Source: Lantana camara
Lineage: Eukaryota; Streptophyta; Magnoliopsida; Lamiales; Verbenaceae
DNA: 64,000 bases
NCBI GenBank assembly: GCA_037501455.1
Contig: CM074864.1
Coordinates: 26,220,001-26,284,000 of the forward strand
Reading direction: 5' to 3'
A program made the position numbers and the translations under genes. Below the pieces are notes generated by a model. It was not told where the DNA came from, searched no databases, and saw only the letters and a program-made list of their open reading frames with translations. This document shows, one piece after another, positions 44,031-55,536 of this stretch; position 1 is the first letter of the stretch, and each line of letters starts with the position of its first letter.

Positions 44031-45785
44031 TGTAGCACCCCTTAACACGAGGAGGCACCACACCCCCGCACTATAGGCCGATCCACATACGAAATGGACA
44101 ATCCGTACATGAACTAACCTATAGCGAACGGGTGACAATAAAAGAAAAGACGAGCTAGGCGGGACTAAACCCCAAAGCATTACACAACCAAGACATATAA
44201 AAGTTAAAAGCGGAAGCATTATTTCATAAATACATATAGGTACCATATTTATCGGATAGATACATATAGATACCAAACTAACTATCAATACATTATCATC
44301 TCTTACTAACCTATACATGATCAAGTATTCAGAACGTGATAACAACAGACATAACATGAGAAGTAGTAAAATATGTACATGATGGTGCACTGCTAGACTC
44401 GTGACAATGCAAGACCGGACCAAACTCCCGCCTAGCACGACCGGCTCTCAAGTACCTGAAAAGTGAAGTATCAGTCTACCGAAGACTGAGTGAGGGGCAT
44501 ATATATATTAGTGCAATCACATGCAAGTTATAACCTTGGGTAAGGTTTTATAATTAAAACATTATACGTTCACAATAATAGAGAACTCGCCCGAGATTAC
44601 AACTATCAATATTAATTACTGGATCGTTTCATGCAATCAATCAATACATGGCCCCGGCGAGTGAGGGCGGTCTCCAACCTTACTCCAAATCTACATGAAC
44701 ATGCTTGCTTGTTTAATATTCAATAGGTGATCATGCAATTCATTTATCGTGCAATCGTGCGATAGTGTAATCATATATCACGTTCATGAAATGGAAATCA
44801 TGCAATAACCCGATGCGCATCCGTGGTGCAGGACTCGTCCCCAGTCTCCTTTTTCCTCTGGTTTGATGAAGGGATTGCAAGGCCCCAACATCCAATCTCA
44901 TTGAGCAGAGGGTACATGAATCCCTAAGCCCGGAGCTCCTTCCTCCACTAACCTCCTAGTGGATTCAGGGGTGACCCCTAGTGTGGTGAGGATAGCGCCA
45001 GAGTTACCCGTTAGCCCTTGCTTTCCCGGTTGGCTCCAGTCACTACCCTCGGGCCCAAACGTATCCGTCATGCTACTCGCCTAAACATGCATGAAACGAT
45101 ACCTGACTTGCTTGCTGGCTTGCTTGAACATAACTTGAAATGATCAATGATTTATAGAAAGTATAACTATAGATACCTTTTTGGCCAAAATATCACATAA
45201 AGGGTATACAGGTTCTATATAACTAACAATTAAACCTCACCTATACCGACAAAGACAAGTAGGCACGGCCAACGGGGCTTGCTCCTCGTCCCTACGAAGC
45301 TGGTCTGTGCAAAATAGACGTGTACACGTGAGACTTGACTCTAAAATGAACCAAATATGACGAACGGCGGAAATGTATCGAGATGACGTGCAAATCACAA
45401 TGTGGCATGAAAACATGTTGTTTCACATCATATTAGTACATATTAAAGCAAATCGGGGTCAAGGAAGTCGTTGGATCGAGGGGCTAAAATTGTAATTTTA
45501 TGCAGTCACATTTGTTCTGTCAGCGAGGTGGGAACGGCCGTTCCGGACCCCTTTGCAAACTGGGAACGGTCGTTCCCATAACCCCAAACTCGCGCCAACG
45601 ATTTCCCATTTTAGAATTGCGCCTTAGCTGGAAACGGCCCTTCCGGCGCAAGGCCAAAATGGGAACGGCCGTTCCCATGCTCGGTCGCCTGGTTTAATTG
45701 AAAAGGTGGGAACGGCCGTTCCCATAATGCCTTGAGGCTGGGAACGGTCGTTCCCAGTTTCTGCAAATTAGAAGAACAGAGCAGA
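44031..45785 (-). repeat. Left (3') LTR of element D, first part
   Basis: TGTAGCACCCC to the GCAGA duplication of element A. It contains the 85-bp segment (44976-45060) lost from the right copy, and a CTTG microsatellite near 45110 that is expanded in the other copy (59602 onward). It carries the palindrome cluster 45528-45757. Confidence 0.92.
45528..45757. repeat. Palindrome cluster GGGAACGGCCGTTCCC in the LTR of D
   Basis: Six units about 30-50 bp apart. Perfect ones are ATGGGAACGGCCGTTCCCAT (45659-45678) and CTGGGAACG-GT-CGTTCCCAG (45738-45757). The outermost pair changes from AT/AT to CT/AG, keeping symmetry. The units near 45533 and 45640 have one damaged arm. The same cluster stands at 60030-60256 in the other LTR. 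Confidence 0.9.
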
Positions 45786-46486
45786 TGTAGCACCCCGTAC
45801 ACGTGGAGGTGCCACACCCCCCGCACTATAGGTCAATCCACATACGAAACGGCCCATCCGTACATGAACCAACCTATAGCGAATGGGTGACAATGCAATA
45901 CACGACAAGCTAGGCGGGATTACTAAAACGTGCAACAAAATAAAGCGGAAGCATAAACTAAATCCTAACAAATCATTCCATTTATCCAATCATGATATTT
46001 CTCGTTTTCCAATAAAATATATTCTAAAGTTGCATATCAATACATTATCATCTTCCTTTAAAATAATAACAATAATAATAAGTAAATGCACGGACCACGG
46101 ATGACATGACTACATGAACAGGACTCGACTCGACTCAACTCCCGCCTAGCGTGCACCTGCAATAACCTGAAAGGTGGAGGTGTCAGTCTGTGAAGACCGA
46201 GTGAGGGGTTTACATATATATTAACGCAGATAACATGCAAGTCATATTCTCGGGTAAAGGTTTATAAAAGATAATTATACAGTTCAATAATAACATAGCT
46301 TCGCCCGAGAATACAACTATCAATATTAATCACTTGTTCTTTTCATGCGATGAATAAACATGCTTGCTTGCTTGTTAATCATTAGGTGATCACTCAAGTC
46401 CGTTATCATGCAATCATGTGGGAGTATTCAATTAGCACATTCATGGAATGGAATCATGCAATCAGTACATGGCGTGCTTGTAACAT

Positions 46487-46790
46487 GATAGGGTTTATTC
46501 CTCCTGTGATTGGACGGACAATCACTGGCAAGACCAGTCCAGCGCCCTTCACTCAGAAGGACCTGGCCAGGGGAAACATGGGTACACGATAGGGTTTTGT
46601 TCTTCTTGTGGTTGGACGGACAACCACTGGCAGGACCAGTCCAGCGCCCACACTAAGGAGAACCTGGCCAAGAGAACACACGAACACGGTAGGGTATTGT
46701 TCTTCTTGTGATTGGACGGACAATCATTGGCACGAGAACCAATCCAGCGCCCCCACTAAGGAGGACCTGGCCAAGAGAACACACTTGCTT
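46487..46790. repeat. Three tandem 100-bp units in the LTR of A
   Basis: Units start at 46487, 46588 and 46688 with GATAGGGT or GGTAGGGT. They share TTGGACGGACAA, CCAGTCCAGCGCCC and GACCTGGCC and differ by up to a fifth of bases. The second LTR has the same three units from 52246. Confidence 0.9.
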
Positions 46791-47282
46791 GCATTCATGA
46801 ACATGGCACGCTTTGATGCGTGAACACTAACATGCTTTACTTGCTTGATTAATGAACAATAATATAACTTGGAACGATAATTGATTTCATGAAAATATAA
46901 CTATAAATACCTTTTGGCTAAAACAGTCACGTAAAGGTTATACGGGTTCTATGTAACTAGAAATTAAACCTCACCTGACAGGCGACACACGACTCGTGAT
47001 TGCGTGAACATGCTCATTGACCATAATCTCCGCCCCGGGAGAACAACTGGACAAGAAATGGAAACAATACGTGCATTTGTGAGACAATAAACGACAATGG
47101 TACCAATTATGACGCACGGCATGACCAAGTACGAGATATCGAGCAATAAACAATTTAGCATATAAATATCATGTTTTGACATGTAATCAATCATATAATA
47201 ACACTTTGGGGTCAATTAAGCCATTGGAACGACGTCCCAAAAATCCCATTTTGTGCAGAATGTTTCTGCACTTCCAGGGGTA

Positions 47283-47488
47283 TGGGAACGGCCGTTCCAG
47301 GTTTTAATACAAAATGGGAAGGGCCATTCCCCCACTCCCGAAACTGCTCCCGAAGGTGGGAACGGCCGTTCCCGTCTATGAGACAAAGTGGGAACGGGCG
47401 TTCCCGTCCTCGCCGCCTGACACATGATTCAAACAATTGGAACGACAGTTCCCCATTTGCAAAGGGAACGGGAAGGGCCCTTCCCGTT
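47283..47488. repeat. Palindrome cluster in the left LTR of A
   Basis: Includes GGGAACGGCCGTTCCC (47358-47373) and a perfect 22-bp palindrome at 47467-47488 (arms AACGGGAAGGG and CCCTTCCCGTT), plus four less perfect units. The core is shared with element D, but the arms are different. Confidence 0.9.
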
Positions 47489-48447
47489 ACACAGAAAGTT
47501 CAGAAAACAGGGGAGAAGAGCAGGGGAGCTACGGCCAAGCTCCCAATTCCCCTCAAACTCACATATTTCAATCCCATAAGTTATAATTCATAGAAGGAAA
47601 CATCTATACATGCTTAAAGTGCAATAAAACACAATATAAACACATAATCCATGCTTTAATCATCATAATCACCAACCATAGCTCACATATGAACTCATGC
47701 CATATTCTTCCATATTTTCAAGAATTCAAGTTCCAATTCATGTCAAAAGCTCCTAGTCATGCTTCTAACATCAAATACACGAATTATCAAGCTTGAATCA
47801 TAAACCCTAGCTTTATAAGTAATTCAAGAGTTCATGAATTATCCATGTCTACCTTGAAGGAGGATGATGAGATGCAAGAAGATGAAGATGAGATGATGAT
47901 GCTTCAAAACTCCTAATTTCTCCATGATCATGACTTAAGATGATGAATTCCCTTTTTCTTTCTTGAAGGATGGTGGTTCGGTGGAGAGAAGCAAACATGG
48001 GATGATTGGTATGAAAATGAAGATGATGATTGAGAAAGAGATGTAAATACCGATATATTTGAGGAAATATGCAATAATTATGATCAAATCCCCCAAGTTT
48101 TATAAGTCATGCAATTAAGTATACGAGGTTTAGAAAGTGATCAATTAGGTCCAAAGAGTTCTCATGCAATTTAGTCCCTTAAAGAGAACGAATTGAGCAA
48201 TTATGGACAATTTGGCAATTAAATCAAATTGGACAATTAGTTCATGTAATAATTAAATTCCAATGATACAATAATTCTCAAGTTGATACATATTTCATAT
48301 ATTTCAACATGTTCATGTTGAAAACAATTGATAAGAATTAATATAACACCTTTAAATCAATTAAACGAAATTAATAAAATAAAATCCTAACGCTCGAAAC
48401 CCACACGTGTCGAGCGTACCTGACTGTCTGAAAATCGGGGCGTTACA

Positions 48448-48483
48448 ACTCTCTCCCCCTTAAGAGAATCCGTCCTCGGATTC
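48448..48483 (-). other. Polypurine tract and adjacent hairpin of element A
   Basis: The minus strand reads AAGGGGGAGAGAGT against the LTR. The neighbouring hairpin has arms GAATCCG (48466-48472) and CGGATTC (48477-48483) with TCCT loop. Compare GGACCTG/CAGGTCC in the Tekay remnant, B and D: a different stem, the same place. Confidence 0.85.
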
Positions 48484-51400
48484 CTTGTCCTGAATTCTTG
48501 GAATTTAATTGGCTCTTACATGTTCATCCCACGCGGGTTAGCTACTCCCCGTCAGGGATTAGTTCGAAAGAGGTCTTTATTCCACAAAGTCTTCCAATGG
48601 TGGAGATCACGACCCTCAACTTCCGAAGTCTAATCACTCGAAAGAAAATCTAACCTTCCACTAAAACAAGTTGACAAGTAGTTGGAAATACTGAGAGTGC
48701 CCCGTCTCTCAAACAATTAACGAGAGAACCCCGTCTCTCGAGCAAGTAACAAGAGAACCCCGTCTCCTGACAACCCTGAGAGAATCCCCGTCTCTCACGC
48801 ACACTAATAAGATTCAAGCAAGTATTTAGACAATTATTAACACTTACCACACAAGGATCAAGTAAAATTATCATTTACGCACATAATTGTTCACATTACA
48901 ATTAATAATAAACAAGGAATCATACGCAAGAATAATAATAATAAAATAATAATCAACGATTAATAACAAATAAGGATTCGGGTATAAAGATAGCAAGATA
49001 ATGATAATAAGAAATGAATAATGCACGTGATATGCATGATTAGGTGTACCGTTCACCGAGGATTGAAATTCTGGAACTGAATTAATTCGGTTGGATACTT
49101 GATTCTTTAGTTGAGATTTTCCCGCTTTGCACCACTACTGTTTGATATTCCCATTCTTGATAGCCATTTCTGCCATTGTGCTATTTTCTAACATAATCCG
49201 TAAATCATCATTAATCACCACATCTTCAGACCCGTCTGAATTACAGATTTGCCGGTTGAACCATTCTTACACTGATTCCCACATTTACTTTCCTATTCCA
49301 GAATTGAAAACACCCTGATATTCTTGTTAGAGTGTAATTGCCCGTTCAAGCTTAAAAGACTGACTTTGTGTTCCAAGCAAGCTCTTGTCCCACGAGCAGA
49401 GAAAACAGGTGTTACCATTTCTCCGATCTCAGTAATTAAAGTAAACCTTTTCCCGAAGCAACATTCCTAACTCCTTGTTTGCAATCTGAAAGTTGAGCTC
49501 TTACTCCCTTAGTTAGCAATACGGCGGATATTTGAAATAAAGGAATCAAGGTCGTCATTCCGTGAGAGTAATTCAGCGAGCACACTCGCATAAAAACCGA
49601 AAGAATCAAGTCCTAGTGAAACGTCTTCCTTGGCCCCTGAAATTTGATAACATACCCCACAATTCCACGAAATATCTTGAAAGAGGGGATCACTCGAGCT
49701 TCCCTCTCTCTGAAGGGTTCATAGTAAACTGATCTATTCATGGAGGCGAAGGCTACCACACGAATGGAAGCACGATGAGCATTCCCAAACATCTCTAGGG
49801 TACAAGTAACAACTTCGTAAGAAAACTCTTGTCGGAGTTAACCTACCAAAACTTGAGATTGGTTCCGGATATCGCCCAAACTGAATCCTTTTCTATTTAC
49901 TGAGTCAAATGATATCCTGAGGTCGTCGGAGGATTGCAGACAGTGTACCCACCTTCCTGAAAATGATAATAGAACAAAGGTACCGTCGATGATGGGACTT
50001 TTCTTTGTATGAGAGGGAGAAAAGTTTAAATTATTAACAACTTCTTTCCCATGGTTCTGATAGAGGATTCCAGGGCGAATCGGTTTTCTTAAAATTCCCA
50101 ACTCTCCTGAATGTTGTCTAGCTTCCGATTAAATTTATTTCCAGACCGGCTCTCCCCCTTAAGAAAATAGAGATTTTCTAAATTCTTTAGATGTGCCCTA
50201 TCTTTTCCCACTTGCAAGCTTCTCTGCTGATTTAATTCCCGTAACCTTTTCCTCGTCTTACTTGTCATTGATCAAGATTTTGGGATTAGTGGTTCCTTTC
50301 TACTCTTTCTACTAAAGACATACCCAGCTTGAAATTCCCTGACTGTCACCACTCTGATTTGATTTTAAAATTTTCCAACACCCTACAATCACCTAATGCT
50401 TCCCAAGACTTAACATTTACAAGGTTAATACCACACTCAAGCGGAAAAGTTCATTCTCCAACCCTTACTGAACTTCCAAAATGTTGCGCAGTTCCTGAAG
50501 GTTGAAAGACCCACTGAACATTTATCTGCTTGAACTTATCATCATTTTCCAGTTTCCCAAAATTTTCCAATATCTACTTCACACCTCCTGCTCTTACCAA
50601 ATCCCAAACCAATACTTCTCACAACCCCAAAATTTTGCTAAACTCTCAATCCAAATCAAATAACCCGGTTACCACCATGGTGCCCACTGATTCAAAATCT
50701 CTTTCTTAAAATTCAAGTTGTAGAAATAGGAGCAAGGATTGTGCAGAGTATAGGGAGAACCTATTGCCAATAAACACTAAATAATGCATGATGGTTAAAG
50801 TGCACATGTACACAGTATACCTATCAATAAATTTGAAATGCAACACGTCGAATCAACTATATCACTTTGAAGGTATACCTATAAATAAAGGAATATAAGT
50901 AATGCGAATAATTTGAATAGCCACTCAAGACATCAAGTAAGAAAGTCCGAATATAATTAAATCAAGGTTTATAAATGAGAAACAATTTAATTAACAATTA
51001 CAATGCACGTGCTTATGAATGCATTGAAGAACCTGACACCGTAGAAATGTTGCGCTCGATCCTGGTGTCTATTCTTGGTTAACCGCATTGCAACTTGGTC
51101 CAAGCGGTTGATCAGTCTCTTAAGTCTTCAAATCCTCCAGCCTCGATTCATACCTTTCCAAAACCTGTCACTCACAACTTGCTTTGCAAATAAATGCATG
51201 TGGGTGAAGCGTGTTCGAGTCACGTAATTATCACATAATTGATGCTGACAACAAGAATTTAATATAAATTGAAACAAGTATTTCGTCAATATTTAAAATA
51301 AACACGTTGGCCATATAAATTCCAAACAATTCAAGATCACTCAATGGCAATTAATAGCATGAATTAATATAAAGTACAAGTTATCAAGTATTTCAGGTAA

Positions 51401-51525
51401 TTCAAAGAATCCAAGTAGCCAAGTAATTTCAAATAAAATGCAGGACTCCCAAATTATCAAGTAATTCCTATGCCGTACGACCTAGACTCGACACAACACG
51501 ACACGAGAACCTCGGTTTTGCAACC
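48484..51525 (-). other. Non-coding interior of element A
   Basis: No ORF above background. Shared landmarks: TGTTCATCCCACGCGGG (48521-48537), CCCCG-loop hairpins (48691-48797), GTACCGTTCACCG near 49047, GCACGTGCTTATGAATGC near 51005, and CCTATGCCGTACGACCTAG near 51467. Between 49100 and 50700 the plus strand is pyrimidine-rich. Two AATAAT/ATAATA microsatellites lie near 48900-49020. Confidence 0.7.
48691..48797 (-). repeat. CCCCG-loop hairpin array in element A
   Basis: Four units: TGAGAG/CTCTCA (48692-48711), CGAGAGA/TCTCTCG (48721-48740), AAGAGA/TCTCCT (imperfect, near 48751) and TGAGAGA/TCTCTCA (48777-48797). All have an ACCCCG or TCCCCG centre. The outer base pair changes T/A to C/G in step. 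Confidence 0.85.
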
Positions 51526-51538
51526 GGCTCTGATACCA
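51526..51538 (-). other. Primer-binding site of element A
   Basis: Minus strand TGGTATCAGAGCC, initiator Met tRNA type, seven bases from the LTR end. Confidence 0.9.
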
Positions 51539-51545
51539 CCTTCGA

Positions 51546-54203
51546 TGTAGCACCCCGTACACGTGGAGGTGCCACACCCCCGCACTATAGGTCAATCCAC
51601 ATACGAAACGGCCCATCCGTACATGAACCAACCTATAGCGAACGGGTGACAATGCAATACATGACAAGCTAGGCGGGATTACTAAAACGTGCAACAAAAT
51701 AAAGCGGAAGCATAAACTAAATCCTAGCAAATCATTCCATTTATCCAATCATGAGATTTCTCGTTTTCCAATAAAATATATTCTAAAGTTGCATATCAAT
51801 ACATTATCATCTTCCTTTAAAATAATAACAATAATAATAAGTAAATGCACGGACCACGGATGACATGACTACATGAACGGGACTCGACTCGACTCAACTC
51901 CCGCCTACCGTGCACCTGCAATAACCTGAAAGGTGTAGGTGTCAGTCTGTGAAGACCGAGTGAGGGGTTTACATATATATTAACGCAGATAACATGCAAG
52001 TCATATTCTCGGGTAAAGGTTTATAAAAGATAATTATACAGTTCAATAATAACATAGCTTCGCCCGAGAATACAACTATCAATATTAATCACTTGTTCTT
52101 TTCATGCGATGAATAAACATGCTTGCTTGCTTGTTAATCATTAGGTGATCACTCAAGTCCGTTATCATGCAATCATGTGGGAGTATTCAATTAGCACATT
52201 CATGGAATGGAATCATGCAATCAGTACATGGCGTGCTTGTAACATGATAGGGTTTATTCCTCCTGTGATTGGACGGACAATCACTGGCAAGACCAGTCCA
52301 GCGCCCTTCACTCAGAAGGACCTGGCCAGGGGAAACATGGGTACACGATAGGGTTTTGTTCTTCTTGTGGTTGGACAGACAACCACTGGCAGGACCAGTC
52401 CAGCGCCCTCACTAAGGAGAACCTGGCCAAGAGAACACACGAACACGGTAGGGTATTGTTCTTCTTGTGATTGGACGGACAATCATTGGCACGAGAACCA
52501 ATCCAGCGCCCCCACTAAGGAGGACCTGGCCAAGAGAACACACTTGCTTGCATTCATGAAAATGGCATGCTTTGATGCGTGAACACTAACATGCTTTACT
52601 TGCTTGATTAATGAACAATAATATAACTTGGAACGATAATTGATTTCATGAAAATATAACTATAAATACCTTTTGGCTAAAACAGTCACGTAAAGGTTAT
52701 ACGGGTTCTATGTAACTAGAAATTAAACCTCACCTGACAGGCGACACACGACTCGTGATTGCGTGAACATGCTCATTGACCATAATCTCCGCCCCGGGAG
52801 AACAACTGGACAAGAAATGGAAACAATACGTGCATTTGTGAGACAATAAACGACAATGGTACCAATTATGACGCACGGCATGACCAAGTACGAGATATCG
52901 AGCAATAAACAATTTAGCATATAAATATCATGTTTTGACATGTAATCAATCATATAATAACACTTTGGGGTCAATTAAGCCATTGGAACGATGTCCCAAA
53001 AATCCCATTTTGTGCAGAATGTTTCTGCACTTCCGGTATGGGAACGGCCGTTCCAGGTTTTAATACAAAATGGGAAGGGCCGTTCCCCCACTCCCAAAAC
53101 TGCTCCCGAAGGTGGGAACGGCCGTTCCCGTCTATGAGACAAAGTGGGAACGGGCGTTCCCGTCCTCGCCGCCTGACACATGATTCAAACAATTGGAACG
53201 GCCGTTCCCCATTTGCAAAGGGAACGGGAAGGGCCCTTCCCGTTACACAGAAAGTTCAGAAAACAGGGGAGAAGAGCAGGGGAGCTACGGCCAAGCTCCC
53301 AATTCCCCTCAAACTCACATATTTCAATCCCATAAGTTATAATTCATAGAAGGAAACATCTATACATGCTTAAAGTGCAATAAAACACAATATAAACACA
53401 TAATCCATGCTTTAATCATCATAATCACCAACCATAGCTCACATATGAACTCATGCCATAATCTTCCATATTTTCAAGAATTCAAGTTCCAATTCATGTC
53501 AAAAGCTCCTAGTCATGCTTCTAACATCAAATACACGAATTATCAAGCTTGAATCATAAACCCTAGCTTTATAAGTAATTCAAGAGTTCATGAATTATCC
53601 ATGTCTACCTTGAAGGAGGATGATGAGATGCAAGAAGATGAAGATGAGATGATGATGCTTCAAAACTCCTAATTTCTCCATGATCATGACTTAAGATGAT
53701 GAATTCCCTTTTTCTTTCTTGAAGGATGGTGGTTCGGTGGAGAGAAGCAAACATGGGATGATTGGTATGAAAATGAAGATGATGATTGAGAAAGAGATGT
53801 AAATACCGATATATTTGAGGAAATATGCAATAATTATGATCAAATCCCCCAAGTTTTATAAGTCATGCAATTAAGTATACGAGGTTTAGAAAGTGATCAA
53901 TTAGGTCCAAAGAGTTCTCATGCAATTTAGTCCCTTAAAGAGAACGAATTGAGCAATTATAGACAATTTGGCAATTAAATCAAATTGGACAATTAGTTCA
54001 TGTAATAATTAAATTCCAATGATACAATAATTCTCAAGTTGATACATATTTCATATATTTCAACATGTTCATGTTGAAAACAATTGATAAGAATTAATAT
54101 AACACGTTTAAATCAATTAAACGAAATTAATAAAATAAAATCCTAACGCTCGAAACCCACACGTGTCGAGCGTACCTGACTGTCTGAAAATCGGGGCGTT
54201 ACA
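51546..54203 (-). repeat. Right (5') LTR of element A
   Basis: Near-identical to 45786-48447. It includes the triple repeat at 52246-52549 and palindromes at 53038-53244. A four-base difference (TATGGGAACG preceded by CCGG against CCAGGGG) lies beside the first palindrome. 53078-53094 has the intact GGGCCGTTCCC where the left copy has GGGCCATTCCC, a CpG-type change. Confidence 0.95.
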
Positions 54204-55068
54204 GCAGAACAGAGCAGCAGCTACGGCATAACAACAAAGCTCCCAACCACTCAAGTTTGATCAATACAAAGCATGAATTTCTTGGAATATACATGCATAA
54301 ATATTCAACAAGCAATAATACTCCATTTAAACACCTAAATCATGGAAAATCACCAAGAATCAAGGTTTCAAGTTCATGATCACAATTGGTCATTCATGCT
54401 AAATATTCAAGAATCTCATGAATTAATCATTCCATACCTCAAGATATGATCATTTAATCATGCTTTATACAACAAGGAGTTCATCTAGCATGCAATCCTC
54501 AAACCCTAGCTACCTCAAATATGATCAAGAATCACATATATACCTTGAGATGACAATAGAAGGAAGAAGATGATGAATATGGATGATCAAGCTCCAAAAC
54601 TCCTATTTTTCTTGGAAAGAGTTGATGATTTTGATGAAATCTTCCTTTGCCTTCTTGGTGTGTTTGGCTCGGTAGAAAGGAGCAAGAAGGAATGATGATT
54701 CTAGGTGAAACATGAAAATGAAAAGCAAGGAGGAGATGCATATAACGTGATATTTGGGAAAATATGTAATATTTGCAATTAAACCCTCCAAGTTATTTAA
54801 GTTATGCAATTAAGGATATCAAGTTTGGAAAGTGATCACTTTAGTCCTCAAAGGTTTTCATGCAATTTGGTCCCTAAGTTTAAACGAATGGACATATAGG
54901 GCCAAGTTGACAATTAAATCATTTTCGGTAATTATTTCACGAAATAAACATTTTCAAGTTATGAGATAAATTATAAGTTTAATATGAATTTCATGAAAGT
55001 ATTATAAAATAATTTTATAAATTATATTTTGACATAAGATATTAATAAATGAAAATCGGGGCGTTACA
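54204..55068 (-). repeat. Left (3') LTR of element D, last part
   Basis: Resumes after element A with the duplicated GCAGA and ends CGGGGCGTTACA at 55068. Collinear with 60279-61139. Confidence 0.92.
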
Positions 55069-55105
55069 ACTCTCCCCCCCTTAAAAGGACCTGGTCCCCA
55101 GGTCC
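55069..55105 (-). other. Polypurine tract and adjacent hairpin of element D
   Basis: The minus strand carries an AAGGGGGGGAGAGT tract, then a hairpin GGACCTGG (55087-55094), TCC loop, CCAGGTCC (55098-55105). Confidence 0.85.
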
Positions 55106-55137
55106 ACTGTCAAGTTTTAAAACGATGCACAATTTAT

Positions 55138-55330
55138 AAGAGAACCCCATCTCTTGAATAAGGAATGAAAGCGCCCCGTCTTTCACAAGAACTGAGAAAC
55201 CCCGTTTCTCAGCAAGGAGCGAGAGAGAGCCCCGCCTCTCACGCTCGGAGAGGAGAGACCCCCGTCTCTTAACAGCAAATGAGAGAACCCCGTCTCTCAA
55301 CAGGAAATGAGAGAACCCCATCTCTCAACA
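55138..55330 (-). repeat. CCCCG-loop hairpin array in element D (seven units)
   Basis: Stems in order: AAGAGA/TCTCTT, TGAAAG/CTTTCA, CTGAGAAAC/GTTTCTCAG, GAGAG/CTCTC, AGAGAC/GTCTCT, TGAGAGA/TCTCTCA (twice). Loops are ACCCCA, CGCCCCGT, CCC, GCCCCGC and the like. The stem sequences differ while the pairing and the C-rich loop are kept. Spacing is 20-40 bp. Confidence 0.88.
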
Positions 55331-55536
55331 TGCGCGAAACTAGTTCAAGAAGTAGATGGCAAAATAATGGCGTGAATGTTTCATAGGCAAATAGAATCAT
55401 ATTAATGTCATAGATATCACATAGACAAATAAAAATCATTTAATCACATATTTATCACTCATAATTAACTAATTTGCAATGCACAAGAAATTAAATACAC
55501 TAACAATAAGATCAGTGATGCACGTGGTATGCATGG

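Larger units (their letters stand above)
45786..48447 (-). repeat. Left (3') LTR of element A
   Basis: Contains a threefold tandem repeat (46487-46790) and a palindrome cluster (47283-47488). No gene is seen. Confidence 0.95.
45786..54203 (-). mobile_element. Element A: youngest non-autonomous LTR retrotransposon
   Basis: LTRs 45786-48447 (2,662 bp) and 51546-54203 (2,658 bp) are almost identical over long stretches, with a perfect GCAGA duplication (45781-45785 and 54204-54208). The uninterrupted site is seen at 60283-60300 in the other LTR of D. The primer-binding site (51526-51538) and polypurine tract (48448-48463) give minus orientation. The 3.1-kb interior has no ORF of substance. As the innermost element it must be the latest insertion in this stack. 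Confidence 0.95.

Noticed and set aside
55138..55330. CRISPR-like array of short repeats and spacers
   Set aside because: Plant nuclear context; stems vary between units, there is no constant repeat, and no cas-like genes.
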